This document shows, piece after piece, positions 38,101 through 55,900 of a stretch of 64,000 bases of DNA. Position 1 is the stretch's first letter; each line of letters opens with the position of its first letter. Source of the DNA: Malurus cyaneus samueli (Eukaryota; Chordata; Aves; Passeriformes; Maluridae); the NCBI GenBank assembly GCA_009741485.1, contig CM019237.1, positions 45,398,302-45,462,301 of the forward strand, written 5' to 3'. Below the pieces are notes generated by a model. It searched no databases. It was not told the DNA's origin and saw only the letters and a program-made list of their open reading frames with translations. Both the position numbers and the translations under genes were made by a program.

Positions 38101-40391
38101 CATTTAATAATCGCTGGGGAGGAGAGGGAGGAGGGAACCAGACAAAGGAGGAAGGGGCTTGCAGCAACTGGGTTTCTTGGAGGATGTAAAGGTCAAAACA
38201 GCAGGCAAAGTATGAGTCCCAGTTCTGTGCTGTTCATCCAAATTAACAGGACTTCAAAGACTTGCTGCTAAGGTAAATTCAACTGTCTTTCCTTTTGGGG
38301 CTATCTAGATATATTATGGCTAGTTTTTGTCAGTGAGTGCTTGGCTTTTGTGGACGGAAGATTTTCTAACAATGTTCTCAGGAAGTTGTTCAGATTTTCT
38401 TCTCATTCCATATGTCTTCTGCATCCTTGATCCACTTCCTTCTGACTCATTTGTTTCTTGCATTTTTTATGTCTTTTCCTTAACACTCTTCCTGAAATTG
38501 TACAGCCTTTCAACTACTGCCATAAATCAACTGGAGAGAATATTTTTCCCACTATTGAAGATTTAAATTAGAAAGATGATTTTTGTCAATATTGTGAGTG
38601 GAATTTTTTTTTGTTAAATGACAGAAAATCTTATAATCAAGCATTGATGAAAAACTGGAAAACTTTGTGTGCTGAAAGTTTCTATTTTCAGGTGAAAAAT
38701 TATGTTTTTGAGGAGAGCAATTTCATCTATAATTTCCTTTTCAGTCATAAGCCAAATCTTTCCCTGAAAAAACTTCCAGTGAGAAGTTTGCCACTGATCT
38801 TAGCCAGAAACTCTTCCTAGTAGGTGTCTACTCTGTGAAAATGGTGATATTCAACATACCTTTAAATCATGAAAGTCATTAGTTATGGCATCACTAAGAT
38901 ACCATCTCCAGGGTACAGAAAGAAATGTCCTGGTGGAGAGACAAAAAAAGTCAGAGTATGAAACAATACAGGAGAATTTCAGGAGCTAAGTATTTTCTTG
39001 CTTTCTGAGTGTTCTGGGTCAGGCACTGCTCTCTCAGTGTGATAAGATGCTAATAAGGTCCTGCTTTTCAAGAGGTGCTTCAGTACCATCTTTGTTGACC
39101 ATGTTTCCAAGCTTGCTGATTAGCAGAAAAAATTATTCAAACGGTACCACTTTTAGCTGTGGTGCAGTCACAAACAATGCCAAGCTCGATCTCGTATTGT
39201 TTATTCATAGTGGTGTCCACTGTATGCTGGGTCTTTCTTGCACATTCAGCACTGGGTGAGTCAGCTGAAGTTAAGGGAAGAGGACCAGCAGCAGGCAACA
39301 TCTGTACAAACTGAATCTATTCATGGGTAAATAGATTTTGAGAGTCATAAATAGGAAAGGGTGGGTGTATCTGGATGAAGTTGTGCCAAACATAGGGAGT
39401 GCCATGTGGGAAGAGACATGCGTTGATTACATGGGAGTTGATGTGTGGGTAGCTGACATCTAATCAATCCATGGAGTGATATTTTGGGGTTCTCAGAAGT
39501 CAGTGCAGGGTTCTGCAAGAACCCTAAAGTCTGAATCTTCCCTCTGAGTGACAAAGTCCACAGGACCCTGGTTCACAAACTGCTTTCTGAATTACTTTTA
39601 ATAATGTAGAAATGGAACTGTTAAGAATATTTGTGGCAAAGTTTGCTCTTATACGAAGAAGGTCCTTTGACACTTCGTGTGAAAGCAAAGACACTGTCAT
39701 CCCACCACCCCACAAATTTCTGATGTGCAGATGAGAGCTCAGGTGGGAGATGCTGCTCTGGGGCTTAGACTCAAGCTGCCAGGTGTGGATAGCTGTGTGT
39801 CCTCTCTGAGCAGGTCACTGCTCTGGTGTGTGACCTTCAGTGATATGGGAACATTTCCTGCCTTCACCTACTGTAAGATCATCATACTCTCTACCTCCCT
39901 TCTTACAGTAACGAACTGCTTAAAAAAGCATTTTGGGACACTTGGCAGCAAGATTTCTCATTTAGCTGGAGAGAACATTCATTGTGTTTCATGTAAAGGC
40001 AACACATGCTATTTGGGGAAGTCGATAAACAGTTTTTCCCTATCATCTCTGAGATGGATGAAGGTGATGTTGCTTTCATTTTGCTCATGGGCTCAGACAC
40101 CCCCAATGCACTCAGCCCTGCCGGGTCACCCTCTTCTGGGTCTACTGGGTCACCCTCGCCTCCCCAGGACAGATTTAAGCATACTTTGAAATGGCTGAAG
40201 CTGACCTATTGGCCACTACCCTGACTTTCAAGAAACAGTTCTTCCATGCTGGGTGAGCTGCGGGGATTTTGTGAGGAGGGCAGAGTGCTCATAATCCCTC
40301 CCCACAGACTCACACTGGGAAAAGATGGGATTCATAAGGCTAGGTGGGACAAGTGGCCAGTGTGACAGTCCCTCCTATTTGTGTGTTGTAG
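35184..40391. other. region upstream of GSG1
   Basis: This should contain the GSG1 promoter and any untranslated first exon. I cannot place either: there is no obvious TATA box at a convincing distance and no CpG island. The bases just before the GSG1 start codon (pyrimidine-rich, ending gttgtag) look like a splice acceptor, which would place the promoter further upstream. Confidence 0.45.
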
Positions 40392-47172
<6,781 letters not shown>

Positions 47173-47690
47173 GGATGAGTGTACAGGGACAGAGCAGTGG
47201 GGTTTGGGAGGCACAAGAGCTCTGAACCAAGCACTGGCAGGTGCCAGAAGGTTTTGGGAAGTCATTCCTTTCTCTACAGTTCAGGGAGCGAGAAGGTGGG
47301 CATGGGTCAGGGCAATTACAGTAGCTGGTTGGGGGTCCTCCCTGGTCATGCATAGCTGTGATGGGTGCCCTCAGCTAACAAGGGTGAGACTGGAGGGACA
47401 TGTTGGTGCCAGCTGTTTCCAAGCACTTTCAGAGCTGAGGCAGATGTCCTAATCCCAGTATTGCACTAGGGAACAGACAGTCAGCACCACCCAGATGGCA
47501 AATTGCACTGCTGGGTAGTGTCACATTGACCTTCCATCAACACCTCCCATTCAGTGCTATGATGAAGGGCGCCAGTGTTCATATTGATCAGCTGTCACCG
47601 TCTCTGAACACTCTATTTATTCTTAATTTCCAGGCCCAAACTCTTCTCCTTGCCCCCAGATTAAAAGTCCTGCTGCAGTAGGAATAGGGG
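47173..47690 (+). other. GSG1: GSG1 3' untranslated region (inferred)
   Basis: This follows the stop codon. The first plausible plus-strand polyadenylation signal is ATTAAA at 47660-47665, so the 3' UTR would be about 500 bases. There is no plus-strand AATAAA before FAM234B territory begins. Confidence 0.5.
47660..47665 (+). promoter_or_regulatory. candidate GSG1 polyadenylation signal ATTAAA
   Basis: This is the common variant hexamer, about 490 bases past the stop codon. It is followed by a T-rich stretch after 47745. It is supported by position only. Confidence 0.4.
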
Positions 47691-47999
47691 ATAGCTTTCA
47701 GACATCTCTCTCCTCCTCTTTCCTATCTGTAATGACTCTTGTATGTTCCCTTCTTGCTTTTTGCCCAAAAATCTCCCATTCTGAGGTACTTTGTTGTCTG
47801 CCTCTTTTTATTGTTTCTTCACAACCTTCACAACCTGAATTCACAACAAGAATTCAGCTGGACTTTTGCTTTTTACTTTATTTCTCTTCATCTGTTCTTT
47901 TGCGCCCATTGTTAAAATATTGCAAACAGCCCCCAAATCAAAACCCCAAGCAAACTTATAATCTCTCGAAGGTGAAATACTGGTTCACATGACACATGA
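47691..47999. other. short spacer between convergent 3' ends
   Basis: About 300 bases lie between the inferred 3' ends of GSG1 and FAM234B. The spacer is T-rich on the plus strand and has no other feature that I recognise. Confidence 0.45.
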
Positions 48000-48013
48000 T
48001 GCTGTACACAGTA

Positions 48014-48019
48014 TTTATT
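48014..48019 (-). promoter_or_regulatory. candidate FAM234B polyadenylation signal
   Basis: This is AATAAA on the minus strand, about 1.95 kb past the FAM234B stop codon. A second minus-strand AATAAA at 48070-48075 could serve equally. Together they set the likely 3' end of FAM234B at about 47990-48055. Confidence 0.5.
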
Positions 48020-49650
48020 TTGCTTCACTCAGTTCAAATACATTTTCCCAACAATATACAGACAGACTCTTTATTCACAGTGGGAGCGGGGTGGTGGGGA
48101 CTGTGGCAGGGTGAATTCACATTATGGAGGAGCTAACATCACAGCTCTTGAATATCAGTTCTCTCAGGAAGAATCTCATAAGAGTAACTACTTAGGTAAC
48201 AGCCACTTCACCTTTCCCAGCAAGGTGGTGGCTGGACACTAGGAAAGACACTCCTGTTTAATCCCTCACACATTACTGATCCTCACACTTTCAGTCTTAT
48301 TATGCAGCTCTATTAACTGACTACATATTAAAAACACTAAACCCTGTCTGGAGGAAAATGCCAGGCCTAGAGCCATTGCTACAGTTGTGCTAATATATAC
48401 AAACCTATTTACACAAAAATACCATTGAACATATACAAACTGTTCACAGGCTCTGACATTAGGAGATCAGGGTCCAAGGACCAGCCTTGGGGCTTGCAGC
48501 TAATCCTGAAGGGCTATCCTGGAAGCTTTAAATAGAAATGTGGGATGATGGAGGGGGTGGTAACAGTAAAGGAAGGTGTCAAGGGTCCAAGAGAGCAAAT
48601 CCATGGCTAATGTGTCCATCTGAAAGGAGGGTCAAACTCTGCTGTCACTCATGAGGAAATGTGGGGAAGATGGAAGAGCACACGCCAGACAGAAGAGTCC
48701 TTTGCAATCCTCACCTCAGCCTGGCTCTGCTTAATACCAAAGGCCAGACTTAGAATGGCATACTAGGAAAGCAGTTCCCATATTGTTGCCCTGAACTATG
48801 GGGAACTGCTGTGGCACCTAAGTGGTTTCTTCTTATAGGTCTTTTCTATTACAAGAAAATTCATACAGATGCTCTTCAAATGCAACATAGAAGAATGATG
48901 ACACACTCTGGGGCACAGTTCAAAACACCTGACACACTGTGAGCAAATATATCCCAGGCATAGGTTGTTCCTCCTGGAGCTGCACACAGGGCTGGGCTGG
49001 CAAGGGAAAGGCAATATTGAGCCCCAAAAAGAGTCAAAATGCACAGAAAAGTTTTCTAGTTCTGTCTCTGTCTGAACCTCTAAACCCTGAAGCAGCAATG
49101 TAAGAATCAGCTTTTCTGTGACTAGTCTGAGTGACTTTTACTGTGACAATCAGGATCTGCTGGACTTCTATCCCAAGAGAACTGTGATACACTTGCAAAG
49201 GGGCACCCTGCCCATTGGACTGCAGTGGGATGTTACAGTGATAATTTAGGTTCATACAAAGCTTAAGGAGGGGAGAAATAAGATAAATAAGATATGAACC
49301 TTTCACTTCTACATCACCCACATATGCCTGAACTTGGTGTCCTGAACTTGGAATTGGGAAAGAAAGACATTAAGTGCAAGGTGCTGGCAAATGCTGTGGA
49401 GACCACCTTTCTCTAGATCGGGTAATTCAGCAAGAGAACTAATTTGTTTGGGATTCTGGGGACAGCATGGACAAGAGAGCTGAAAGCACAGGAGAGGTTA
49501 TAGGTAAGACTAACCCTGCAGGAGCCAGAGGCTTCTCTAGGCACAGAGCTTGTTATGCTGCTTGGGAACACTGGACATAAAAAGATGCGTCCTAAATCTC
49601 ATTAATAAATTAAACATACAAAAAATATACATATATTGTATAAATTAATG

Positions 49651-49685
49651 CATATATATATAAAGCCTGATTTTATATATATATG
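49651..49685. repeat. perfect 14-bp AT-rich inverted repeat
   Basis: CATATATATATAAA (49651-49664) pairs exactly with TTTATATATATATG (49672-49685) across a 7-base loop. It lies in a wider AT-repeat tract (49620-49700) in the inferred FAM234B 3' UTR, about 280 bases past the stop. A microsatellite origin is likely. Confidence 0.85.
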
Positions 49686-49962
49686 TATATAAATTCTAAA
49701 TTCACATTTCTGTGTTACCTGGAAGGAAGCATGCAAGAATGGCATATGGAGGGGGAGTTGCTCAACAAGATTTCTCTGGTAGAGAATAGATCTGCCTAGG
49801 ACAAACCTGTCTCCAGCAGCATTCCCCAGTTAGCTTAAGAAAGGAGAAGTGCTTTTAGCCCCCATTCCCTCTATGTAGCGGTTTTCCTGAAGATACACAG
49901 AGCAGCTTCCTGTATTTCCCATACAGGCCACAGGTCCAACCAACATCGAAGGAACCACCAGC

Positions 49963-49968
49963 CTAGAG
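49963..49968 (-). CDS. FAM234B: FAM234B last coding exon: one codon plus stop
   Basis: After a strong pyrimidine-rich acceptor (ctttctttcttcag) the exon reads CTC TAG in the required phase. The protein would end FPQKL, exactly the length of human (KFADFPQKL against KFVEAPYEI). The rest of the exon is 3' UTR. Confidence 0.7.
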   Translation of the reverse strand, partial: L

Positions 49969-52900
49969 CTGAAGAAAGAAAGACAAACAAACATTAAAGC
50001 CAAAATCTACTATCATCCAGTCTGGTAAAGTAGTAATTTACAGGCAGCAACAGAACCTGGGTATCATTATATGGAGGACTCTTGTTTGCCCATGTCAAAA
50101 CAAGTGATCTCAGTCCTGCCTCTCTAATCCCTCTGCAAGTCTCAGTCCCTTATGATCATCATTGATGTTTCTTTCTAAGATTCTGCACCTGTGTTCAACT
50201 GCCAAAGTACATCTTTGCCTCACAGTCTGTCCAGTTTATGCCCAAAGGGGCAGCCAGTCATCTTGCAAACCGTCTCTTTTCATCCCACCAGTCTCTTTTC
50301 ATTCCAAAGAGCACCTTAACTGTGTCTATAGGAAAGAGATCAGATGTTTTCAAAGGCCTGGATCTCATCAGGGATTCCTGAACAATCTCACCTTCTGAGG
50401 AAAGTCAGCAAATTTCATCCGGGCAAGAAATCGCCTCACTTCTCCACGGCTGATTTTTGGAGTGGTGCTGTCCTTTAACCACACCATTTGACCTTGGCTC
50501 ATCATGGCCCACTTCAGGCCCAGCTTGCTGACCGAGAGAAACCCTGGCTGTTTTTCAGAGGTTGCAGTTGTTGTCACAGTGATGTGAAATGCATCCTTTT
50601 GGAGATCATTAATTCCAACTGGTTCATCAGAAAAGGGCAAGAAAATAGTGGTTAGGAGTAAATGATTACAATTCTTCCAGAATAAATTTTACAGCCCTTA
50701 CTCACTGAAAACATCCACTGGACTGAAAGTATATTCACGCTACAATTCCATGTACCTTAGTTAATAAGGGAAAATTATTACAACATTTTTCCATAGAAAG
50801 AAACTGAAATACAGATCAGAAATGGAAGAGTTTGGTTCCAGGTTATACTTTTGGGCTTGACAAAGGATATCATATTTCAAGACCATAGTTCACTCTCAGC
50901 TTTCCTTCCCACACCTATTAGTAGCTATTGTTTACCTCTATAAAAGGGGAAATTTGTAAAGCACAGGCAAGTCAGGGGACTCCAGTCACTGCAGAATGAT
51001 CTGTACAGACCTCAGAAATCCCAATTTCTAAAAAACCCCTGTAAAAATAGCATTCTTTGTTCTTGACTGAACTGTGTTTTTGATACAAGTCCAATTAGAT
51101 GTTATTACTATGCAGCAGTTTTTCTATGCTTCCTGGCCTACTTCTCTCAGTTCTGGATGAACTGATCTTTTATCCCCCACTGCCATGCACCAAGAGGCTG
51201 GCTTTGCCAAACTGCTTTAGAAAGAGCAAGGAAATCCAACAGGGACTGGATATACAATCTGATATAGATGTTAAATCCAGATCTACTTTTCCTGGAAAAC
51301 AGGCTTAAATATTTTGGTTTCCTCCTTACAAAAAGAAAGAAGAAGAAGCAGCACAGCTGCTATCCCAAAGAGCAAGAGATGGCTAACAAAAGCAGAAGTG
51401 TATCTGAGGTGACAGAGAAAAGTTTCATAGTGATTTTTCATGCACTGCATTAAATTATAAATAGCTCCATGGAAAGCAACACAACTTCTCCCTCAGGTGC
51501 TACCTTTACAGGCACAACTACAGCCCACTGTTTCTTACAACTTCTTCTCTCTCCATATTTCTAGCCTGGGTAGTTTTTTTTTTTTTTTTTCATTTGTACT
51601 CACCTGCTGAAGCAATGACTTTGTCTGTTGCATTGGTGAGGTCCAAAAGGACTGTGGGAAAAACAGGATGGAGGAGATAAAGGTGGTGCAGCCCTGGGCG
51701 CTCAGGTCTGGGACCAAGTTGCTGTTGGAATGCAAGAGACAAAAACAACAATGGCTAGCAAAGGGGAGTCTAGCTTTGCCAAAGAAATAAAGTTCTCTGA
51801 CACTGAGTTGTTTTCACATGGACCAGAGAATGAAAAACTATGGTTTTAGAGAGGGTAAATCTTGAGGGGTTTTTTTTCCCCCTGAAACAGAATTTGATCC
51901 ACAACTTCTGTTTGCTAAGATTAAAATCTAGCTAGATATGACATCCAGCTTGTGGGCAAAGCTACAGTCTAGAAGTTTGAATCTCCATGCCAAAGTGTGC
52001 CCCTGCGTGCACAGAAGCAGCACTAAGGGCTGGGAAAAAATCTGCAGTTACAACTCCTCAGAAATGCATGAAAAAATGAAATTCACAGATTTTTGGGTTT
52101 ATTAATGCAAAATTTTAGTCAACAAAGCTTTACAGTGAAGAATCTGCACTCAAAAACTGTGTTCAGGTTTAGAGAAATCAGAATGTCAAAGTAAGAGATG
52201 TCCCTGACAGCCTTCTTATATGTTAGGTTTCAAGTTCAATGATAACAGGAATAAAAGACAGAAGACTGCATGTGCTTCACAGAGAAACCTCAAAGTGAAG
52301 AAAGGATGCTTGCTCACCAAACTTCGAAACACAGGCTGTGTTTCATCAGCCCAGAAGAGAAAAACAGATTTCTTGTCCAAAGTCATGACTGAGAGTGCAT
52401 CAAGTTGTTGCCTCTGCCATGGAAATTCCTGGTTCCAAACAGGGAGGCCAGATTTGCCATCTATCACCACCACCTAAGGGAAGGGAAGAGATTGAGAGTT
52501 AATGGGTGTCAAGGTATACAGAGTCCTCTTGCAGAGGCGTGGCCTGTGCTATTCCCTTTCATGATTGTGACCACACAGTAATGAGTGTCAGCCAAAGAAA
52601 TGGGAGAAGAGAGGACCAGAGAATGTTTTCTCTTTCTACCCAACCTCCCCCATTCCTACGTGGCCATTGCCATCCCATCCTTCACCTGTTTTACCTTTTT
52701 ATTCCCATCTCCAGTCTGTGCTTGCAGCATGAAGTCCAGAGTTTGGTCAGCACCAAAGTAACCTGGTACAGGCTGGCTGTAAATTTGGAAAAAGAAACAC
52801 TCAGCCCCACAGTAGAAAAAATGTGTTTCAGATGGAGGCAGAATAGTTGCCTTCATCCTGCATTCTGCCTCTTAAAATGGCAAGACCTGTCATGCTAAAT

Positions 52901-55900
52901 AAGATCTTTCATCCACTCAGAACTATTCTGACTGTCAGGAATCATTTGTTGGTGGATCAGAAAAGTGAAAAATGGTAAAGCAGCTCATGGTGCTTGTCAG
53001 CTGTTCTTCAGAATTGTCTCTGTGGGGAGCATCCCTTGATGGGTTGTGTAGACATCTGTTTATCTCCCTGCATTTGATTCTATCATTCTTTCCCTTGCAT
53101 GAAAACCTGTACTATTGTTGCTATAATTATAAAAAATTACCCAGCCCTTCTAAAATGCATTGGCACATCTGACCTCCTGCTGAAAGCAGATTTCTCAGGC
53201 TGCCTTAGCTGTGTGAAATGGATCTTAATATACTCACCATTAATGTCAGCCCATGATTCCTTGTATTCTTACTGCTGGCAGGTTTACAAGCCTTTTTATG
53301 ACCTTAAGCAGGTTAAATGAAATCCCTGCTCATCCTCTCATTTCTGGGTGACATAACACATTAATATCTCTGATTATAACTGTTTTAAACCATCTTGCTT
53401 GCTTTTGGCTTTCTGAGTCTTGCCTCTGTCTTCCTTCAATTCACCACAGCTAGATGCAAGGTTCTAAATAAGCACACTTGAGTCCACAAAATTCACAGAA
53501 CCAGAGATTTTATGGCAAGGCAGGATCATCAGAGATAAATTCTCTCTCCTCTTATTTATGACAGATAACTGTATTTCACCCAACTAACCAAGTATCAGTA
53601 GGCTGACTTAGCCTCATCTTTGATGAAATTCATCACTTCTCATGAGTCAGTTCTAATGATTAATTTCACCCAAAGAAACATTCCTGCATCTTCATTTTCT
53701 TGATCATGAATGTGTTTTGCTTCAAGGTACTTGTTCTTGCTACAGCAAGACTAAAATGCCTGTTAGCTTCTATTTCGTACGCATGCTTATGAACTCACTT
53801 CTCAGGCTTCTCTTTGATCAAATAAACTCAGTAATTTAAATCTTCCATGCTAAAGCAATTTTTCCAGACCTTTTCTCAATTGTTTTTCCGGCTTCCCCTT
53901 TAAAATGTGCGTGACAGAATTGTTCCTGAACAGCAATGCCACAGAACTGCAGTGGTTTGACTGTTTATACTTCTGACATCAAACAACATCATTTGCTTTA
54001 CAGACACCTTTGGCAAACAGGTGTTGCTTTCAACACAGTGTCATGAGACACTCCTATAGACTGAAAGCTCTCCAGTAGCAAAAGGAAGTAGCAGGCAATT
54101 CTACCCTATGACCACAAACTCAAAACATCTCCTAAGCTGCCTCTTCTCATGTCCCTTATGGGTTACAGTGAGTGGCAGATCCCACAAACTGAATGCAGAC
54201 AGATGTAAGTACATTGGATGTTACCAATCAAATGAAAAATCCCCTGGGCACTTTCTCAAATGAACCAGAAGGCTAGTAATTATTCTGCCCAACAGTAATC
54301 CCCACGGCAACCTGCTATTAATCCTCTCTCATCTGAAACATCCATTTACAACACAATTTGCAACTGCTTACTCAATTTCATGGTCTCTGAACTTCGCCCT
54401 TGTTTTATGACTACTGATTCTCCTTTATGGTTTTCCAGGGATCTTGCCAAAAGATATCTGGAAATGCAGCACATCTACAGCAGCCTTGTTGGTTTTCTCA
54501 GAAATTATTCCCACAGGTCTGGACTCACTTTGCCTGGATGAAGGGGTGTGCTTGGGGCAGGTTTACCCAGGAAAAAGGGTGCTCACAGCTGACTGTAAGC
54601 TTTGTCTAATAAGGAATTCAGTCTGTTTGACTTGGTGGAAACATCCCTGAGCTGAATTTGTCCCCCAGTCTGTGCTGCTGAAGGAGAACTTAAGTTCTAA
54701 AAAAATCCAAACAAACCTCTTAAATAAATGCTTGCCCACAATACATTCAAACTAGCAAATTTTGTCTTTCTTAACTCTGACAAAACAGGCAGTCCAGCAC
54801 TTTGGTGCAGTGACCTCGAAGAGGAATTGCTTTCATTATTTTTCAATGATTATCTGGCAGCTCCTCTACATGTATTGTACTCAGTCCCTTGGGAGGCCAG
54901 GGAACAGGAAAAACAGGGCTAGAAAGCAACAACCTTGAATACTAGCTGCCCAGAGACATGGTGAAGTCTCCATTCTTGGAGTCGTTTAAAACCTAACAGC
55001 ACACAGACCTGAGTTACTTGCTATAGCTGAGCCTGCTTGAGCAGGTAGGTGGGACTGCACAACCTCCAGAGGTGCCTTCCAACTTTAACCATACTGGTAA
55101 AGAAGTTTTCAGCCCTTCTTGATTTGTATTTTCCAATTTATTACTGCATCCATTTAAAAATTTCTTGTGTATAACTGATTCTACACACCTGTGAAGTGCT
55201 TTTGCTTATTCAGTAGACACCCTTTAAACTACACGCCAGACACATTCAGAAGTCTGCAGATTCTGGGCCCATAACACTTCTAATCCATTTCCTTTCCCCA
55301 TAGCATGACCAACTAGCCATAACCCATTCCCAAAGTCACTGCTTATGTTACCCATCAGCCTTCAAGAATGTGGACATTACCCGAAGGTGAACACCCATTA
55401 TTTTTTTTCCTTAATGAAGTTCGAGTGCCTTCTTCCTATTTGTGCTCTTGAGAGTTGGGTAACACTGAGCTGAGAGCTGCTTGCTTTATTCTAGATACTA
55501 CAAGCAATTTTTTCCCATGTAGCTCCCCTCAATTGTGCCCAACTGCCCTTTGCAAATATTTAATAGTGGGCAAGTTGAAATTGCTGGTTATTACCAACCC
55601 ACAAGATCTGGAAAATTACTTCATTTCCATGTGTACCATTAGAGTATGAGCAGTATTATTTTAAGGTTTACATTCAGTATAGATGGTGTGCTGACTGTCA
55701 GAGTGCTCATTTACAACTTTCAAAGAATATTTAAGATCTCTGGGCTGTACTCAGACACCTTCTCTGAATTCTTAACATCACTAATGTTACTGATCCTCTC
55801 CACTGAGCTGGGAAGCCCTGGACAGCAGAGGAGCTGAATCACAATCAGTAACCCACTGAATTCTAACACCAGATCATTCCCATGACTTCAGTGTTGGATA

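Larger units (their letters stand above)
48000..49962 (-). other. FAM234B: FAM234B 3' untranslated region (inferred)
   Basis: This non-coding stretch lies between the FAM234B stop and the minus-strand AATAAA pair. Its most distinctive content is an AT hairpin at 49651-49685. Both strands have only short frames here. Confidence 0.5.

Noticed and set aside
50368..50391. Read-through C-terminus of FAM234B (VRLFRNP-type ending)
   Set aside because: The donor at 50391 is good, the human protein stops at the length given by splicing, and a strong acceptor with an in-phase stop follows.
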